Part shown: piece after piece, positions 1-9,042 of the stretch
Layout of the letters: each line of letters starts with the position of its first letter
Numbering within the stretch: the stretch's first letter is position 1
NCBI RefSeq assembly: GCF_004348115.1
Contig: NZ_QPFB01000001.1
Span: 4,115,304-4,167,653 of the forward strand
Source of the DNA: Stenotrophomonas sp. ATCM1_4
GTDB taxonomy: Bacteria; Pseudomonadota; Gammaproteobacteria; Xanthomonadales; Xanthomonadaceae
DNA length: 52,350 nt
Direction of reading: 5' to 3'
Notes under the pieces: model-generated
Database searches by the model: none
Seen by the model: only the letters and a program-made list of their open reading frames with translations
What the model was told of the DNA's origin: nothing
Translations under genes and position numbers: made by a program

Positions 1-55
1 CTGGATGCTGTCACTGGATTCGGTCGCATCGCTGCGGTGGAAGCGCACGCCTTCG
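1..55. repeat. direct repeat shared by the two vgrG genes (copy 1)
   Basis: These 55 bases are identical to 7047-7101 in the same orientation; the match breaks at base 56. Both copies encode the VgrG segment ending GVRFHRSDATESSDSIQ on the minus strand. The repeat touches the window edge, so the true homology may be longer. Confidence 0.9.
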
Positions 56-696
56 GTGCTCGCCGCGCTCTCCGGCAGACGCACGCTGTCGGCAAAGATC
101 TCCATGCCGTTGCCGCAGCGTGCCTGCGCATCGTCCTGCAGCCGCCAGCCCAGCCCTTCCTCGGCCAACAGGCGCTGCACGAAGTCCAGGTCGCTCTCGC
201 GGTACTGCACGCAGTAGCTGCGCACCCGGCCACCGAGCAGCGCATCGCAGCCCTCGGCCCATTGCCAGCTGGCCAGGTCGCCGTGTGCCTGCAGCACCTC
301 ATCGACGATCTGGCGCACGCTCTTGTCCTGGAACACGCGGCTGTTGCGCGCATGCTGCAACCACCATGTCCACGAGGCCAGCGACAGCCGATAGCGCACC
401 AGCCCGCCATCGCTGCCCAGCCGGCGCGCTTCGCAGACCAGCCCGCTGCGCTTCCACGCACCGCCCGCGGCGGTACGCGCAACCAGCCTCGCCGCCGAAC
501 CCAGCAGCGCCTCCAGGTCCACCGTCTCGTCGGTACAGAGCACATCCACGTCGGTGCGCGCATGCGCCCCCAACGCATCCCGCCCCCACCAACGCTCCAC
601 CACGCCCTCCCCAAGGAGGTCACTCTCCAGCCGGTACAGGCGCTGCGCGCTGTTCAACGCGGCGACCTGTGCCATCAGGTTCGTCAGCTGATCCAT
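1..696 (-). CDS. vgrG: VgrG spike protein, N-terminal part (cut by window edge)
   Basis: The frame is open on the minus strand from an ATG at 694-696 to the first base of the window (232 codons), so the rest of the gene lies to the left. The product starts MDQLTNLMAQVAALNSAQ and contains VgrG/phage gpD N-terminal signatures: a WTWWLQHARNSRVFQ segment, then VRQIVDEVL, then YRESDLDFVQRLLAEEGLGW. This is the beta-barrel half of the trimeric T6SS spike that caps the Hcp tube. Its last 55 bases in the window are identical to the 5' end of the truncated vgrG at 7047-7101, so the two genes are close paralogs. No strong Shine-Dalgarno sequence precedes the ATG. VgrG identity is secure; which effector it serves lies outside the window. 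Confidence 0.9.
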   Translation of the reverse strand, partial: MDQLTNLMAQVAALNSAQRLYRLESDLLGEGVVERWWGRDALGAHARTDVDVLCTDETVDLEALLGSAARLVARTAAGGAWKRSGLVCEARRLGSDGGLVRYRLSLASWTWWLQHARNSRVFQDKSVRQIVDEVLQAHGDLASWQWAEGCDALLGGRVRSYCVQYRESDLDFVQRLLAEEGLGWRLQDDAQARCGNGMEIFADSVRLPESAASTEGVRFHRSDATESSDSIQ

Positions 697-863
697 GCCA
701 ATCCCAGAAGTTGTGACAGCCCGCCCGACACGCAGCGGATAGCCGTGCATTCCCCCTTGCCGGCGAATCTATCAGAAAACAGGAACGTGACATTTCATGC
801 CGAATTCAAATAAATGAATCGGCAAAGCTTCAAATCGGGCAACAACGCACAGTTCAGGCCATG

Positions 864-895
864 ACGACGCGAGGCCCACCGGGGCCTCGCGTCGT
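864..895. terminator. strong hairpin between the phospholipase gene and vgrG
   Basis: A 14-bp perfect stem (ACGACGCGAGGCCC at 864-877 against its complement at 882-895) surrounds a loop of about 4 bases. It lies 27 bases past the phospholipase stop codon. There is no T-tract on either strand, so it may slow or block transcription or stabilise the 3' end rather than act as a classical intrinsic terminator. Confidence 0.55.
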
Positions 896-921
896 GTCGT
901 CTGGCAGGACTACCGCAGTGA

Positions 922-3330
922 TCAGAACCGCGGCATCCCGTTGGGGATCGCACGTTTGAGTCCGTCGATCACGGCGTCCTTGCCGGCATCAATCGCGTTG
1001 TCGACCGCGCGATCCACCGCGCGCGCCGCACCGTCCTTGATCTCCTCGGCCTTCTGGCGGACACCGTCAACACCTTCCTGCACCTTCTCCTTGGCCGCAT
1101 CGATCGCGCGATCGCGCTGGTACTCCACTTCCTTCATCGGTTGCAGGAAGCGCTCGTGGTCGCGGTCCATGATGTGACGGTACTGGCCAACGCCGTTGGG
1201 TTCACGGCGCGTGCCCGATCCCACCACGTTCTTCACGACCCAGCCTTCCATGCCCATGTTGTCACGCAGGTCCTTGGCATCCGAATCGCGCATCAACGGC
1301 ACATTCCCTGCACTGTTCTCGTCCTCGACGTCCACGTCCTTGCTGTTGGCGGCCAGCACCTGCTGCTCGAACCGGTTCAGCTCATAGGACAGCGCCCGCA
1401 TGTACTCGCGGCCGGCCTCGTCGTGCTTGCGCAGGTCGCTGTACTGTTTTGCCAGTGCCAGGTGGTGCTCCCGCAGCGCGTTGCGCTTGCGGATCTCGTT
1501 GATGAAGATCGCCTTGTCGATGCGCGTGATCGGCCCAAGCATCCAGAAGCCCGCGTGCGAGTCATGCACGTAGTCGTCGAAGAAGCGGTCGACGTCGGCA
1601 GGAATCGGTGCCGTCGCATCCACTGCGCTGACCACGTCCTTCTGCACCTGCGAGGGCGAGGCCGACAGATTGATCTGGACCCCCGCCAGGCCGATGGGCA
1701 CCGTCACCGTCCTGGGCTTGTGGGCATCGCGGGCACGCTGCAGGTCAACCTGCCAGTCCTTGTTTCCCTCTTCCAGGTCCGCCTTGTCCTGCGCGCTGGC
1801 CGCGGACCAGCTCTTGAGCGTCTTCAGCGCGGCGTCGCTGGTGTACTTCCCGCGCCAACGCCAGTAGTGCTGCATCTGCGTCTGCATGCGCCCTTCCATA
1901 TGGCCGCGCTTGCTGCCGCTGACGTTCTCGCCCTTCTCGTTGGTCGGCGTCCATTGAAGGTAGGCCGAGAACGCACTTTGCAGCGCCGGCTCGATCTTGA
2001 AGTCGCTGTTGATATTGGCAGGCAGCTCATTGAGCGGAAGCAGCTTCACGCCGCCGTTGACGCCTTCGAAATACATGTCGCTCAGCGGGATCTGCGAGAG
2101 CATGTCACTGCGCCCCGCACGTCCCTTGCCCTGGTCGCCGGGGGCATAGCCACCACCGATATCCGAGTGCACGCCGGGGTAGACGAACTCCTTGGCCGGT
2201 GACGGCCAATCCCCGCCCATGCGCAACGTCGACAACGGGAACGAACGCCGGATCTCATGCCCGGCGCAGTAATGCACGGTCTGCTCGACGCCGGCCGGAA
2301 TGCCCATGCTGCCGTTGGCCCAATCGAGGAAACCGCCGCCCACCGGCGAGGAATCGGCCAGCAGCACCGACGCCACGGTGTCGTACAGCCCCAGGAAGCG
2401 GATGTTCAACTCTGCCGGCCCCACCTTCCCCTTCGTGGCCAGCTTCACCCAGTTCGAGAACGTGCGTGCCTCCGCGGCGCCGCGCGAAAAACCGAACACC
2501 GTCAGGTGGACGCGGGTGATGTTCGGCCGCTTCTCCTTCACCTTCGCCAGCAGGCGTTTGTCGATGTCCTCGAATATCTGGATCATCTTGGCGTTGCCGC
2601 CGCGATACAGGGTCTTCAAGCCCCTCCAGATCTCGGTGACCAGGACCTTGGCTTCGTCCGCCGGCACCAGGTCGGTGCCGGTGACCGAACGCGAAACCGC
2701 GTTGTACAGCATGATCATCGCGTAGTGGATGCGTGCCTCACCACCGCGGGCCATGCTCTTTCCCTTGCTGTCCTCCCCCGTTTCGTCGATCTCGGGGAAC
2801 GGCGTGCCCACTCCGGGCAGGTAGAACTTGAAGTACTCCACGTCATCGGACTTGTGCGCGTCGTACAGCGTGACCACGTTTGAATGGCCCGCACTGCCGC
2901 GGTCGCGCAGCATGTTGTTGTTGGTGCCATCGAAGAACACCCCGACATGCAGCTCGCGCATGCAGTCCAGGCCGTCGGCCTTGCCCAGGTCGGCCTTTCC
3001 GGCCCGCCCGGACAGCTCCTGCGCGCTGGGCTTGCGACTTGCGCGCGGGAAGTCCTTCGGCATCTGCATGGTGGCATTTGCCTTCGCCCCGTACTTGTCG
3101 TTGTCCCAGCTGTCGCCCGGCGGTGCGCTGCCCAGGCGTTCATAGCTGGGCTTCCAGTCACGCAACAGGAAGGGCTTCTCCTTGGTGGGGCGGAAGTACA
3201 GCAACTGGTCGCCGTTGGGCAGCAACAAGGCCGTTCCAGTGACATGCTTCGCATCGGCGAAGAACCACGCCTCCGTCGAACCGTCGCCACGACGATCAAC
3301 CGCCCACCAGCCTGCCTCGAACTTGCTCAT
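922..3330 (-). CDS. T6SS phospholipase effector, Tle1-like (DUF2235)
   Basis: The 802-residue protein has the DUF2235/Tle1 catalytic layout. VFFDGTNNN lies at about 131-139, the nucleophile elbow GFSRG has Ser near 282, GLYDTVAS has an Asp near 317, and HSDIGGGY lies at about 388-395. Tle1 enzymes are T6SS-delivered phospholipases that attack membrane phospholipids of target cells. The C-terminal ~150 residues are charged and probably helical. The start codon overlaps the stop of the upstream lipoprotein gene in an ATGA arrangement, so the two are translationally coupled. It is the last gene of the leftward vgrG-DUF4123-lipoprotein-effector module. Family assignment is secure; lipid specificity cannot be read from sequence. 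Confidence 0.88.
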   Translation of the reverse strand: MSKFEAGWWAVDRRGDGSTEAWFFADAKHVTGTALLLPNGDQLLYFRPTKEKPFLLRDWKPSYERLGSAPPGDSWDNDKYGAKANATMQMPKDFPRASRKPSAQELSGRAGKADLGKADGLDCMRELHVGVFFDGTNNNMLRDRGSAGHSNVVTLYDAHKSDDVEYFKFYLPGVGTPFPEIDETGEDSKGKSMARGGEARIHYAMIMLYNAVSRSVTGTDLVPADEAKVLVTEIWRGLKTLYRGGNAKMIQIFEDIDKRLLAKVKEKRPNITRVHLTVFGFSRGAAEARTFSNWVKLATKGKVGPAELNIRFLGLYDTVASVLLADSSPVGGGFLDWANGSMGIPAGVEQTVHYCAGHEIRRSFPLSTLRMGGDWPSPAKEFVYPGVHSDIGGGYAPGDQGKGRAGRSDMLSQIPLSDMYFEGVNGGVKLLPLNELPANINSDFKIEPALQSAFSAYLQWTPTNEKGENVSGSKRGHMEGRMQTQMQHYWRWRGKYTSDAALKTLKSWSAASAQDKADLEEGNKDWQVDLQRARDAHKPRTVTVPIGLAGVQINLSASPSQVQKDVVSAVDATAPIPADVDRFFDDYVHDSHAGFWMLGPITRIDKAIFINEIRKRNALREHHLALAKQYSDLRKHDEAGREYMRALSYELNRFEQQVLAANSKDVDVEDENSAGNVPLMRDSDAKDLRDNMGMEGWVVKNVVGSGTRREPNGVGQYRHIMDRDHERFLQPMKEVEYQRDRAIDAAKEKVQEGVDGVRQKAEEIKDGAARAVDRAVDNAIDAGKDAVIDGLKRAIPNGMPRF

Positions 3331-3908
3331 TTGGTTTCTCCCTGCGGGGCAGCCGGTACGGGCGGCACACCTGCGTCCTCAACGTCCGATCGCGTCGACC
3401 AGCCTGGCGGTGCTTCCGGATAGGGCGGCCCCTTGTAACCTTCCGCGCGCGGCGAACCGTTGAAGATCACGATCCGCACCTCGTCATTCGGCAGGAAATG
3501 CACATTCATCGAACCGGGCACGTCATAAGGCTCGATCGGAACCTCCGCCTCATGCCAGGTCTGGGTCGGGTCACCATCGGACTTGCCGCTGCTGGTCGCC
3601 CACTTGACCTTGGCGGTCAGCCCGGGATGCCATTTCCTCGGGTAGAGGATGCAGCACACCGAGCCACCACCGGAGTAAGCGTTGATGCTGACGCCGCCGT
3701 GGTTGTTCACGTAGAACGGCGTGATGGCCTGATCGGTGGAGTTGTATCCGTCGATGCTGCCCATGGCCGTGTCGTCCTGACCGGACTTTGCCCCGCAGGC
3801 GCTCACCAGCGAGAGCAGGCAAACGCCGAGAAGTACCTGCCAGTGCCGCCTCATCGTACGTGCCAATGGTTTGCGGCGTTCATGGAAATACGGAAGGGCA
3901 GGCTTCAT
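3327..3908 (-). CDS. DUF3304 lipoprotein, probable phospholipase immunity or accessory protein
   Basis: A 193-residue lipoprotein. From the internal Met at 3854 the sequence is a clean type II signal peptide ending in the lipobox LVSAC. The upstream ATG at 3906-3908 is preferred because AAGGA precedes it by 8 bases. The mature part is rich in aromatic residues and glycine (NHGGVSINAYSGGGSVCCI, then YPRKWHPGLTAKVKW), as in DUF3304 proteins, which are commonly found beside Tle-type phospholipases. It probably protects the producer's own periplasmic membrane surface from the effector encoded immediately downstream with a 4-base overlap. The immunity role is inferred from position and lipoprotein nature. 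Confidence 0.75.
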   Translation of the reverse strand: MKPALPYFHERRKPLARTMRRHWQVLLGVCLLSLVSACGAKSGQDDTAMGSIDGYNSTDQAITPFYVNNHGGVSINAYSGGGSVCCILYPRKWHPGLTAKVKWATSSGKSDGDPTQTWHEAEVPIEPYDVPGSMNVHFLPNDEVRIVIFNGSPRAEGYKGPPYPEAPPGWSTRSDVEDAGVPPVPAAPQGETK

Positions 3909-4009
3909 TCGGTCCATCCTTGCGGGCGTCCTGCGCCCGCCGTGGTCATGCCTGCGGTCATCAACGGACCGCTGCGATGTGGTGGCGTCCTGCTGCAATG
4001 CCGTGCCCC

Positions 4010-4957
4010 TCATGGCAGCACCCCGCGTTCTTCCTCCGGGCGGCGGTACTCCAGCCGTTCCCAGACCGCATTGCCCCACAGCGGCATCTTGTCGACCAGC
4101 AGGAACTCCCCCGCTCGCACGCCTTCCCAGGTGGAGTGCAGTTCCGGCAGGGTGTGGAAGTCTTCCCCGCAGCTGAGGCTGAGCACCACGAACTGCAGGC
4201 GGCTCTTGAGATCCTGCACGTTGAAGCGGGACGCCGTCTGCAGGATCTGGGTGATCCGGGCATGGAAGTCGCCGCGCACGCGTGCCTCCGGCACCAGGCT
4301 GGGGGTCTGTTCGCACAACATCATGAAGATCGCATCGGGCTCGGCGGCGGCGCGCAGCGCACGGAACTGGGCCACGGACAGGTGCAGGTGCTCGTGTGTA
4401 TCGGCGACCGCCCCGCCCGGCGCTCCACGCCACTGCACGTACTGTCCGTTGCGGTCCACCCAACCCCATTGCGCGACACATCCGCTCACGCGCGCAACCT
4501 GCGTGGCGGACAACTCGGCCAGCAACACTGGCAGCACGCGCGTATCAGCGAACCGGCAGTGGATGGGCTGCCCGCGTTCGGCGACGCGCGCCATGCCCAG
4601 ATAGGCGCACAACCGCTGCAACTGCCCAACATCGGCATTGCTGTACAACCAGCTCAGCGCCGGCGCGGGCATTGCGAGCTCAAGCAATTGCAGGACCTGC
4701 GCGGTGCGGTGCACCTCACTGCCGGCAAGGGAGAGCAGCAGCACGCCCACGTCGCCGTAGGCATCCAGCTCCGAGCCCGCATAGGCCGCCGTGACCTGCA
4801 TGCCATGCCGGGCGCAGACCGCCTGCACCCGCCCGGCATCGACCAGGGCAGCATCCAGCAACGCCCAACAGGCAAGATCGCCGTCACCGGCGATGGCGGC
4901 CGCCAACGCGGGCAACGCGGCCGAAGGCAGTGCATTGTTTGCATGACAGGAGGACAA
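4010..4957 (-). CDS. DUF4123 T6SS effector adaptor/chaperone
   Basis: The protein is about 315 residues and has the DUF4123 pattern: a leading LACWALLDAALVDAG, an acidic PxLSWLYSNAD-like centre, and a VARVSGCVAQWGWVDRNGQY segment. DUF4123 proteins (TEC/Tap) load effectors onto the VgrG tip and are not secreted. A TAAGGAGG sequence at the end of the upstream vgrG is spaced 8 bases from TTG at 4955-4957, so I take TTG as the start. An ATG at 4996 would lie inside vgrG with no such signal. The gene sits between vgrG and the lipoprotein/phospholipase pair, which suggests it loads the Tle1-like effector. Confidence 0.8.
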   Translation of the reverse strand: MSSCHANNALPSAALPALAAAIAGDGDLACWALLDAALVDAGRVQAVCARHGMQVTAAYAGSELDAYGDVGVLLLSLAGSEVHRTAQVLQLLELAMPAPALSWLYSNADVGQLQRLCAYLGMARVAERGQPIHCRFADTRVLPVLLAELSATQVARVSGCVAQWGWVDRNGQYVQWRGAPGGAVADTHEHLHLSVAQFRALRAAAEPDAIFMMLCEQTPSLVPEARVRGDFHARITQILQTASRFNVQDLKSRLQFVVLSLSCGEDFHTLPELHSTWEGVRAGEFLLVDKMPLWGNAVWERLEYRRPEEERGVLP

Positions 4958-5097
4958 CGTCGCTTCCTCCTTACTGCAATGCCGCGAATGGCGCACCGGA
5001 CGCGGCGGCCTTCAGCATGCACTCCACGCAGATGGACTTCGGGAACAGCGGCAACGGATAGTCGCCCTGCACCGGGCCCACGAAGGACTTCTTCTTG

Positions 5098-5152
5098 GCA
5101 TGCACGGTGATCTTTCCCGGGCAGTTGAAGCTGATGTTGCCGCCCTCGATCG
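5098..5152 (-). repeat. inverted repeat, vgrG DUF2345 copy (left arm)
   Basis: These 55 bases are the exact reverse complement of 7102-7156. They encode IEGGNISFNCPGKITVHA near the C-terminus of the leftward vgrG. The two arms flank the 1,949-bp VgrG core. Confidence 0.9.
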
Positions 5153-7046
5153 TCACGCTCGCACCACCGGCGGTGGCGATGTGGATCGTCTTGCCGGCCG
5201 CCAGCTCCACCACGCCCTGCGCACTGGCCGCGCGCAGCGCCTGCCGTGACTGGATCTGCACCTTGTCGTTCTGCGCCTGCACGTCCAGCTCGCCGGCACC
5301 GGTGACCACGCTCAGCGCGTTGCCTTCCTTCACGCCGCCGTCGACCGCGGCCGCCAGCATCCCGACCGCCTGCCCGGCATGCAGCCGCGCATCCCCCATC
5401 ACCGTGGTGTCGCTGTGCTCGCCGCTGGCCAGCAGCAGCCCTTCACCGGCCGTCCAGTGCAGCGCCTGCCCGGCCACCTGGGCGATGCCCGCCGGCGCGG
5501 CCAGGCCCAGCAGCGGATCACCGCTGTGCGGCACCCGCCCTTGGCCGGGTTGCGCCTGCCGCTCGCCAGCCTCGCTTCGGGCCTCGCTGTAGCTGTCGCC
5601 ACGTACCGTGGTGTTGACGCTGTCCTGCAGCGCCGCCAGCGGCGCCTTGTCGGCGATCAGCTGCGAGCGCGCCTTGCCACGCGCACCTTCCTGCAGCGCC
5701 AACGGGCTGGTCAGGTGGGTCCGTGCCGCCTCGCTGAAGCGCTGGCCCAGCTGGTTCACCTGCTTGAGCAGGGCTGACGGCTGCACCGCCTCGCCCACCG
5801 GCTGTGCTCCGTCATGCGCATACGCACTGAACCAGCTGCCCGCCGTCGCACGCACCGCGCCCCAGCCGTCGGTGCGCAGCTCGAAGCCGGTGCCGCGCAG
5901 GCTGCCCAGGAAGTTGTCCGACTGGTGGCGCAGGTGGCCCAGCGTCAGCTGCGAGGTCTGCTGGCTGCTGGCCAGCTGCACCCGCAGCTGCTGGTCCGAG
6001 TCATCGAACAGCAGATGATTGCTGCCTTGCCCGCCGTCCCATTCGCGTGAGCGGATACCCCACACCGCACCGGCGTGCCGGTGCGCATCGTCACCCCCGC
6101 CGGCGGCATGCCAGGCCGGGGCGTGGCCACCGCTCAGGTTGCCCTGCGCACTGCTGCGCTGGTCGCCGGCCTGCCCGTAGATCGCGCGATCCGTCTCGCC
6201 CTCGGCCCCGGCCGGGGTCGGCGCCACGCCCGCTTCGCCGCGGCCGTTGTACAGCGCGCCCAGCACGATGGGCCGGTCGATGTCGCCTTCCAAGAACCCC
6301 ACCACCACTTCCTGGCCGATGCGCGGCAGGAACTGGCTGCCCACGCCCGGCCCGGCGTAGCGCTGGGCCACCCGCAGCCAGGTGGTATCGCCCTGCGCAT
6401 CCTGGAAATGGAAACGCACGCGTATCCGCCCCAAGCTGTCGGCATGGACGTCCTGCCCACCACCGTCGTGGCCGGCCACCACGATGGCGGTCTGGTAGCC
6501 CGGTGCGGTCGGCCGGGGGTTCAGGCGCGCACCGGTGGCATCGTGCAACCGTGGCCGCCAGGGCTGCGTCCGCTCCACGGCGGTGAAGGTATTGCCGTAG
6601 CCCACTTTCTCGGCCTGCTGCCATGCGGTCGTGGCACCACCCTCCATGGGCAATCCACCCAGCGTCGTCTCCACGCTCCTGCGCAGGTCGGTCGGCAGGT
6701 TGTTGATGCCGGTGTGCTCCACCTCGACCAGCAACAGCTCCGGCGGTTCAGCAAACGGCGCCTGCTGCACCCGCACCCAGGTGCCGGACTGCAGCCCACG
6801 CACGCTGCCCTGCCCGTGCCAGCACCGGCTGTGGGCTTCCAGCACCTGCGCCTGCAACTGCGCGTAATGATCGGCCGTGGCGCCATCGGCGAAGGCATAG
6901 GCACCGGCCGGGTCGTAGTGCTCGCGCTGGGACTGCGTGCCACCGCCGTCCACCGGCAACTGCCGCGCGATGCTGCTCACCCGGCGGTAGTCATCGCTGA
7001 GCACGCTCACGCGCGTGCTGGTCAGCTGCCGCTGCCGGCCCAACAA

Positions 7047-7101
7047 CTGGATGCTGTCACTGGATTCGGTCGCATCGCTGCGGTGGAAGCGCACGCCTTC
7101 G
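7047..7101. repeat. direct repeat shared by the two vgrG genes (copy 2)
   Basis: Identical to bases 1-55. It ends exactly at the rearrangement junction, where homology to the intact vgrG N-terminus stops. Confidence 0.9.
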
Positions 7102-7156
7102 CGATCGAGGGCGGCAACATCAGCTTCAACTGCCCGGGAAAGATCACCGTGCATGC
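7102..7156 (+). repeat. inverted repeat, vgrG DUF2345 copy (right arm)
   Basis: Exact reverse complement of 5098-5152. It starts directly at the junction and forms the 5' end of the rightward vgrG remnant. Confidence 0.9.
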
Positions 7157-7406
7157 GAGCAGGAAGCGGTTCGTGGGGCCGACGCACCTGTCCACCGAAA
7201 TGAACAGCTGGCCCAACGCGCAGTTTGACGATCTCTATGTCGTGCGCCATCGCGCGACCGGGGAGCCCATGGCCAATACGCGCGTGGAGATCACCCGCAG
7301 TGACGGTGGGCGCAGCGAGCTGGTCACCGATGCGCAGGGACGCCTGCCGCGGCAACGCGGGCAGGGCATCGATGAAGTGGTCATCAAGATCCTGGGGAAG
7401 GCGTGA
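7102..7406 (+). pseudogene. vgrG C-terminal remnant with transthyretin-like tail
   Basis: About 100 codons read rightward from IEGGNISFNCPGKITVHA, the end of DUF2345. They continue into a tail of the kind that links VgrG to its effector (FDDLYVVRHRATGEPMANTR, then a TDAQGRLPR turn) and stop just 3 bases before the lipase start. Everything upstream in this VgrG is gone. The close linkage to the lipase gene indicates that this tail once carried that effector. No start codon with a ribosome site is evident. Confidence 0.8.
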
Positions 7407-7409
7407 CGC

Positions 7410-9032
7410 ATGGATGAGAAAGACGAAGTACTGCTGCCGACCGGCGACTGGGATGCCGACGGACGCCCGGTCGCGCGCGCGCGCCTGACCGCGTTGAAGG
7501 ACCAGCGCGAAAAAGTGGTCGAGGCCGACACCGATGCGGTGATCCCGGTGATCTTCGTGCCCGGCATCATGGGGACCAACCTGAAGTCCACGATCACCGG
7601 TGACCCGGTGTGGCGGCCGCCCAATACCGACGGCGTGGGCGCGATCCTGGGGGCGCTGGGGCAGATGGTCGTATTCCTGTTCCGGGGCGCGGCTACGCGG
7701 CAGCGCTTGTTGAACCCGTTGACGTCCGAGGTGGACGAGCGCGGTTCCCTGGATGCGGAGGGCACCATCCCCGAGGCGCTGGCGCGTGAACGCGGATGGG
7801 GCTCGCTGATGCGCTCGGCCTACAACCCGGTGATGGCCGAGATGCATCGCAAGCTCAACGACCTGATGTCCGCCGGCAAGCTGCAGCCGTGGTGGAGCGG
7901 CGATGGGGTACGCGCGCCGGCTGAGTATGGCGAGCAGAACGGGATGAGCGCGGCATTGACGCCGGAGCAGTGCAAGAAAGCCGCGCACTATCGCTTCGAG
8001 GTCTGGTCCGGCGGCTACAACTGGCTGCAGAGCAATCGCCTGTCTGCCCGCGACATGATCGCCCGCATCGACCAGGTGATCCTGCCGTACTACGCCAAGC
8101 GCGGTGTCCGTGCCAAGAAGGTGGTGCTGGTGACGCACTCGATGGGCGGGTTGGTATCGCGTGCGATTTCGCGGCTGGAGAACTACGCCAACCTGCTGGG
8201 GATCTCGCATGGCGTGATGCCGGCGACCGGCGCCGCCGCGACCTATCACCATTGCCGCGCGGGCTATACCGGCGTCTCCAGCATCATCCTGGGCCGCAAT
8301 GCGGGGGAAGTGATCGCGATCCTGGCGCAGGCGCCGGGTGGCCTGGAACTGCTGCCGGCCGCCGACTACAACCAGGGCAAGCCATGGTTGCAGCTGGGCG
8401 ACAACGGGACGCGGATCCCGTTCAACGGTGACCCGTACAAGGAGATCTACCTCAACACGAAATGGTACGGGCTGGTCCCGGAGGGCAATACCGAGCTGCT
8501 CGACCCTTCCGCGCCGACCGCGGAAGCGGCGTCGGCACGCGAGGAGGAGGATGGCCCGACGTTGTCGGCGCGCACCTCGTTCCAGATCAACATCGAAGGC
8601 GTGCAGTTCTTCCACAAGGACATCAGCCGCAAGTACCACGCGCCCAGTTACGTGCACTACGGCGACGATGCAAAGCAGCTGAGCTGGGGGGAGTTGCATT
8701 GGAGCGGGGGCAGCATGATGAGTGCCGACGGCATGGAGACGGTGTCGGACAACCGCAACGGGAAGGTCAAGCTCAAGGGTCCAGGCGGTCAGATCAAACT
8801 GGAGATCGCCGACCCGGCGGACCCCGGTGACGGCACGGTGCCGGCCTGTTCAGGTGCCGCCCCGAAAATCGATGTGCTGGCGTGTTTCCGGCAAGGCAGT
8901 CTCGGTACCGGCGAGTACGCGAAAAGGGGAAAGAAGGGCTATGACCACCAAGGCAGCTACAACGACGAACGCACGCGATGGGCAACCCTGTACGCCGCAG
9001 TGCGATTGGCGCAGGGCGCGGACTGGGCCTGA
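7410..9032 (+). CDS. alpha/beta-hydrolase lipase, probable T6SS phospholipase effector
   Basis: A 540-residue LCAT/PGAP1-like lipase. FVPGIMGTNLKS near residues 49-60 forms the oxyanion region, the nucleophile elbow is THSMGG, and candidate acid and base residues are the Asp in DPGDGTVP and the His in YDHQGSYND near the C-terminus. There is no signal peptide, as expected for T6SS cargo. It follows the VgrG tail remnant by 3 bases and precedes a Tli4-like immunity gene, which defines an effector/immunity pair. I cannot decide which Tle subfamily it belongs to. Its own VgrG carrier is destroyed here, so delivery would need another VgrG. Confidence 0.75.
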   Translation: MDEKDEVLLPTGDWDADGRPVARARLTALKDQREKVVEADTDAVIPVIFVPGIMGTNLKSTITGDPVWRPPNTDGVGAILGALGQMVVFLFRGAATRQRLLNPLTSEVDERGSLDAEGTIPEALARERGWGSLMRSAYNPVMAEMHRKLNDLMSAGKLQPWWSGDGVRAPAEYGEQNGMSAALTPEQCKKAAHYRFEVWSGGYNWLQSNRLSARDMIARIDQVILPYYAKRGVRAKKVVLVTHSMGGLVSRAISRLENYANLLGISHGVMPATGAAATYHHCRAGYTGVSSIILGRNAGEVIAILAQAPGGLELLPAADYNQGKPWLQLGDNGTRIPFNGDPYKEIYLNTKWYGLVPEGNTELLDPSAPTAEAASAREEEDGPTLSARTSFQINIEGVQFFHKDISRKYHAPSYVHYGDDAKQLSWGELHWSGGSMMSADGMETVSDNRNGKVKLKGPGGQIKLEIADPADPGDGTVPACSGAAPKIDVLACFRQGSLGTGEYAKRGKKGYDHQGSYNDERTRWATLYAAVRLAQGADWA

Positions 9033-9042
9033 GCGGGTGACG

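Larger units (their letters stand above)
4971..7101 (-). pseudogene. vgrG: vgrG, 5'-truncated (core and C-terminus only)
   Basis: About 710 codons of VgrG read leftward from GVRFHRSDATESSDSIQ. They include the gp5-like OB region (GQEVVVGFLEGDIDRPIVLG), the DUF2345 domain (VTIEGGNISFNCPGKI) and a tail ending SICVECMLKAAASGAPFAAL. Roughly 213 N-terminal codons, present in the paralog at 56-696, are missing because the sequence switches at 7101/7102 to an oppositely oriented vgrG remnant. The minus frame stays open across the junction, so an ATG at 7152-7154 could make a chimeric protein with 17 foreign leading residues, but it would lack most of the gpD-like barrel. As read, it should not form a normal spike. 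Confidence 0.85.

Noticed and set aside
4971..8699. 1,242-codon minus-strand ORF
   Set aside because: Only the part below 7101 is VgrG. The upstream part is the antisense shadow of the vgrG tail and lipase; its residues are low-complexity R/H/A/G sequence.
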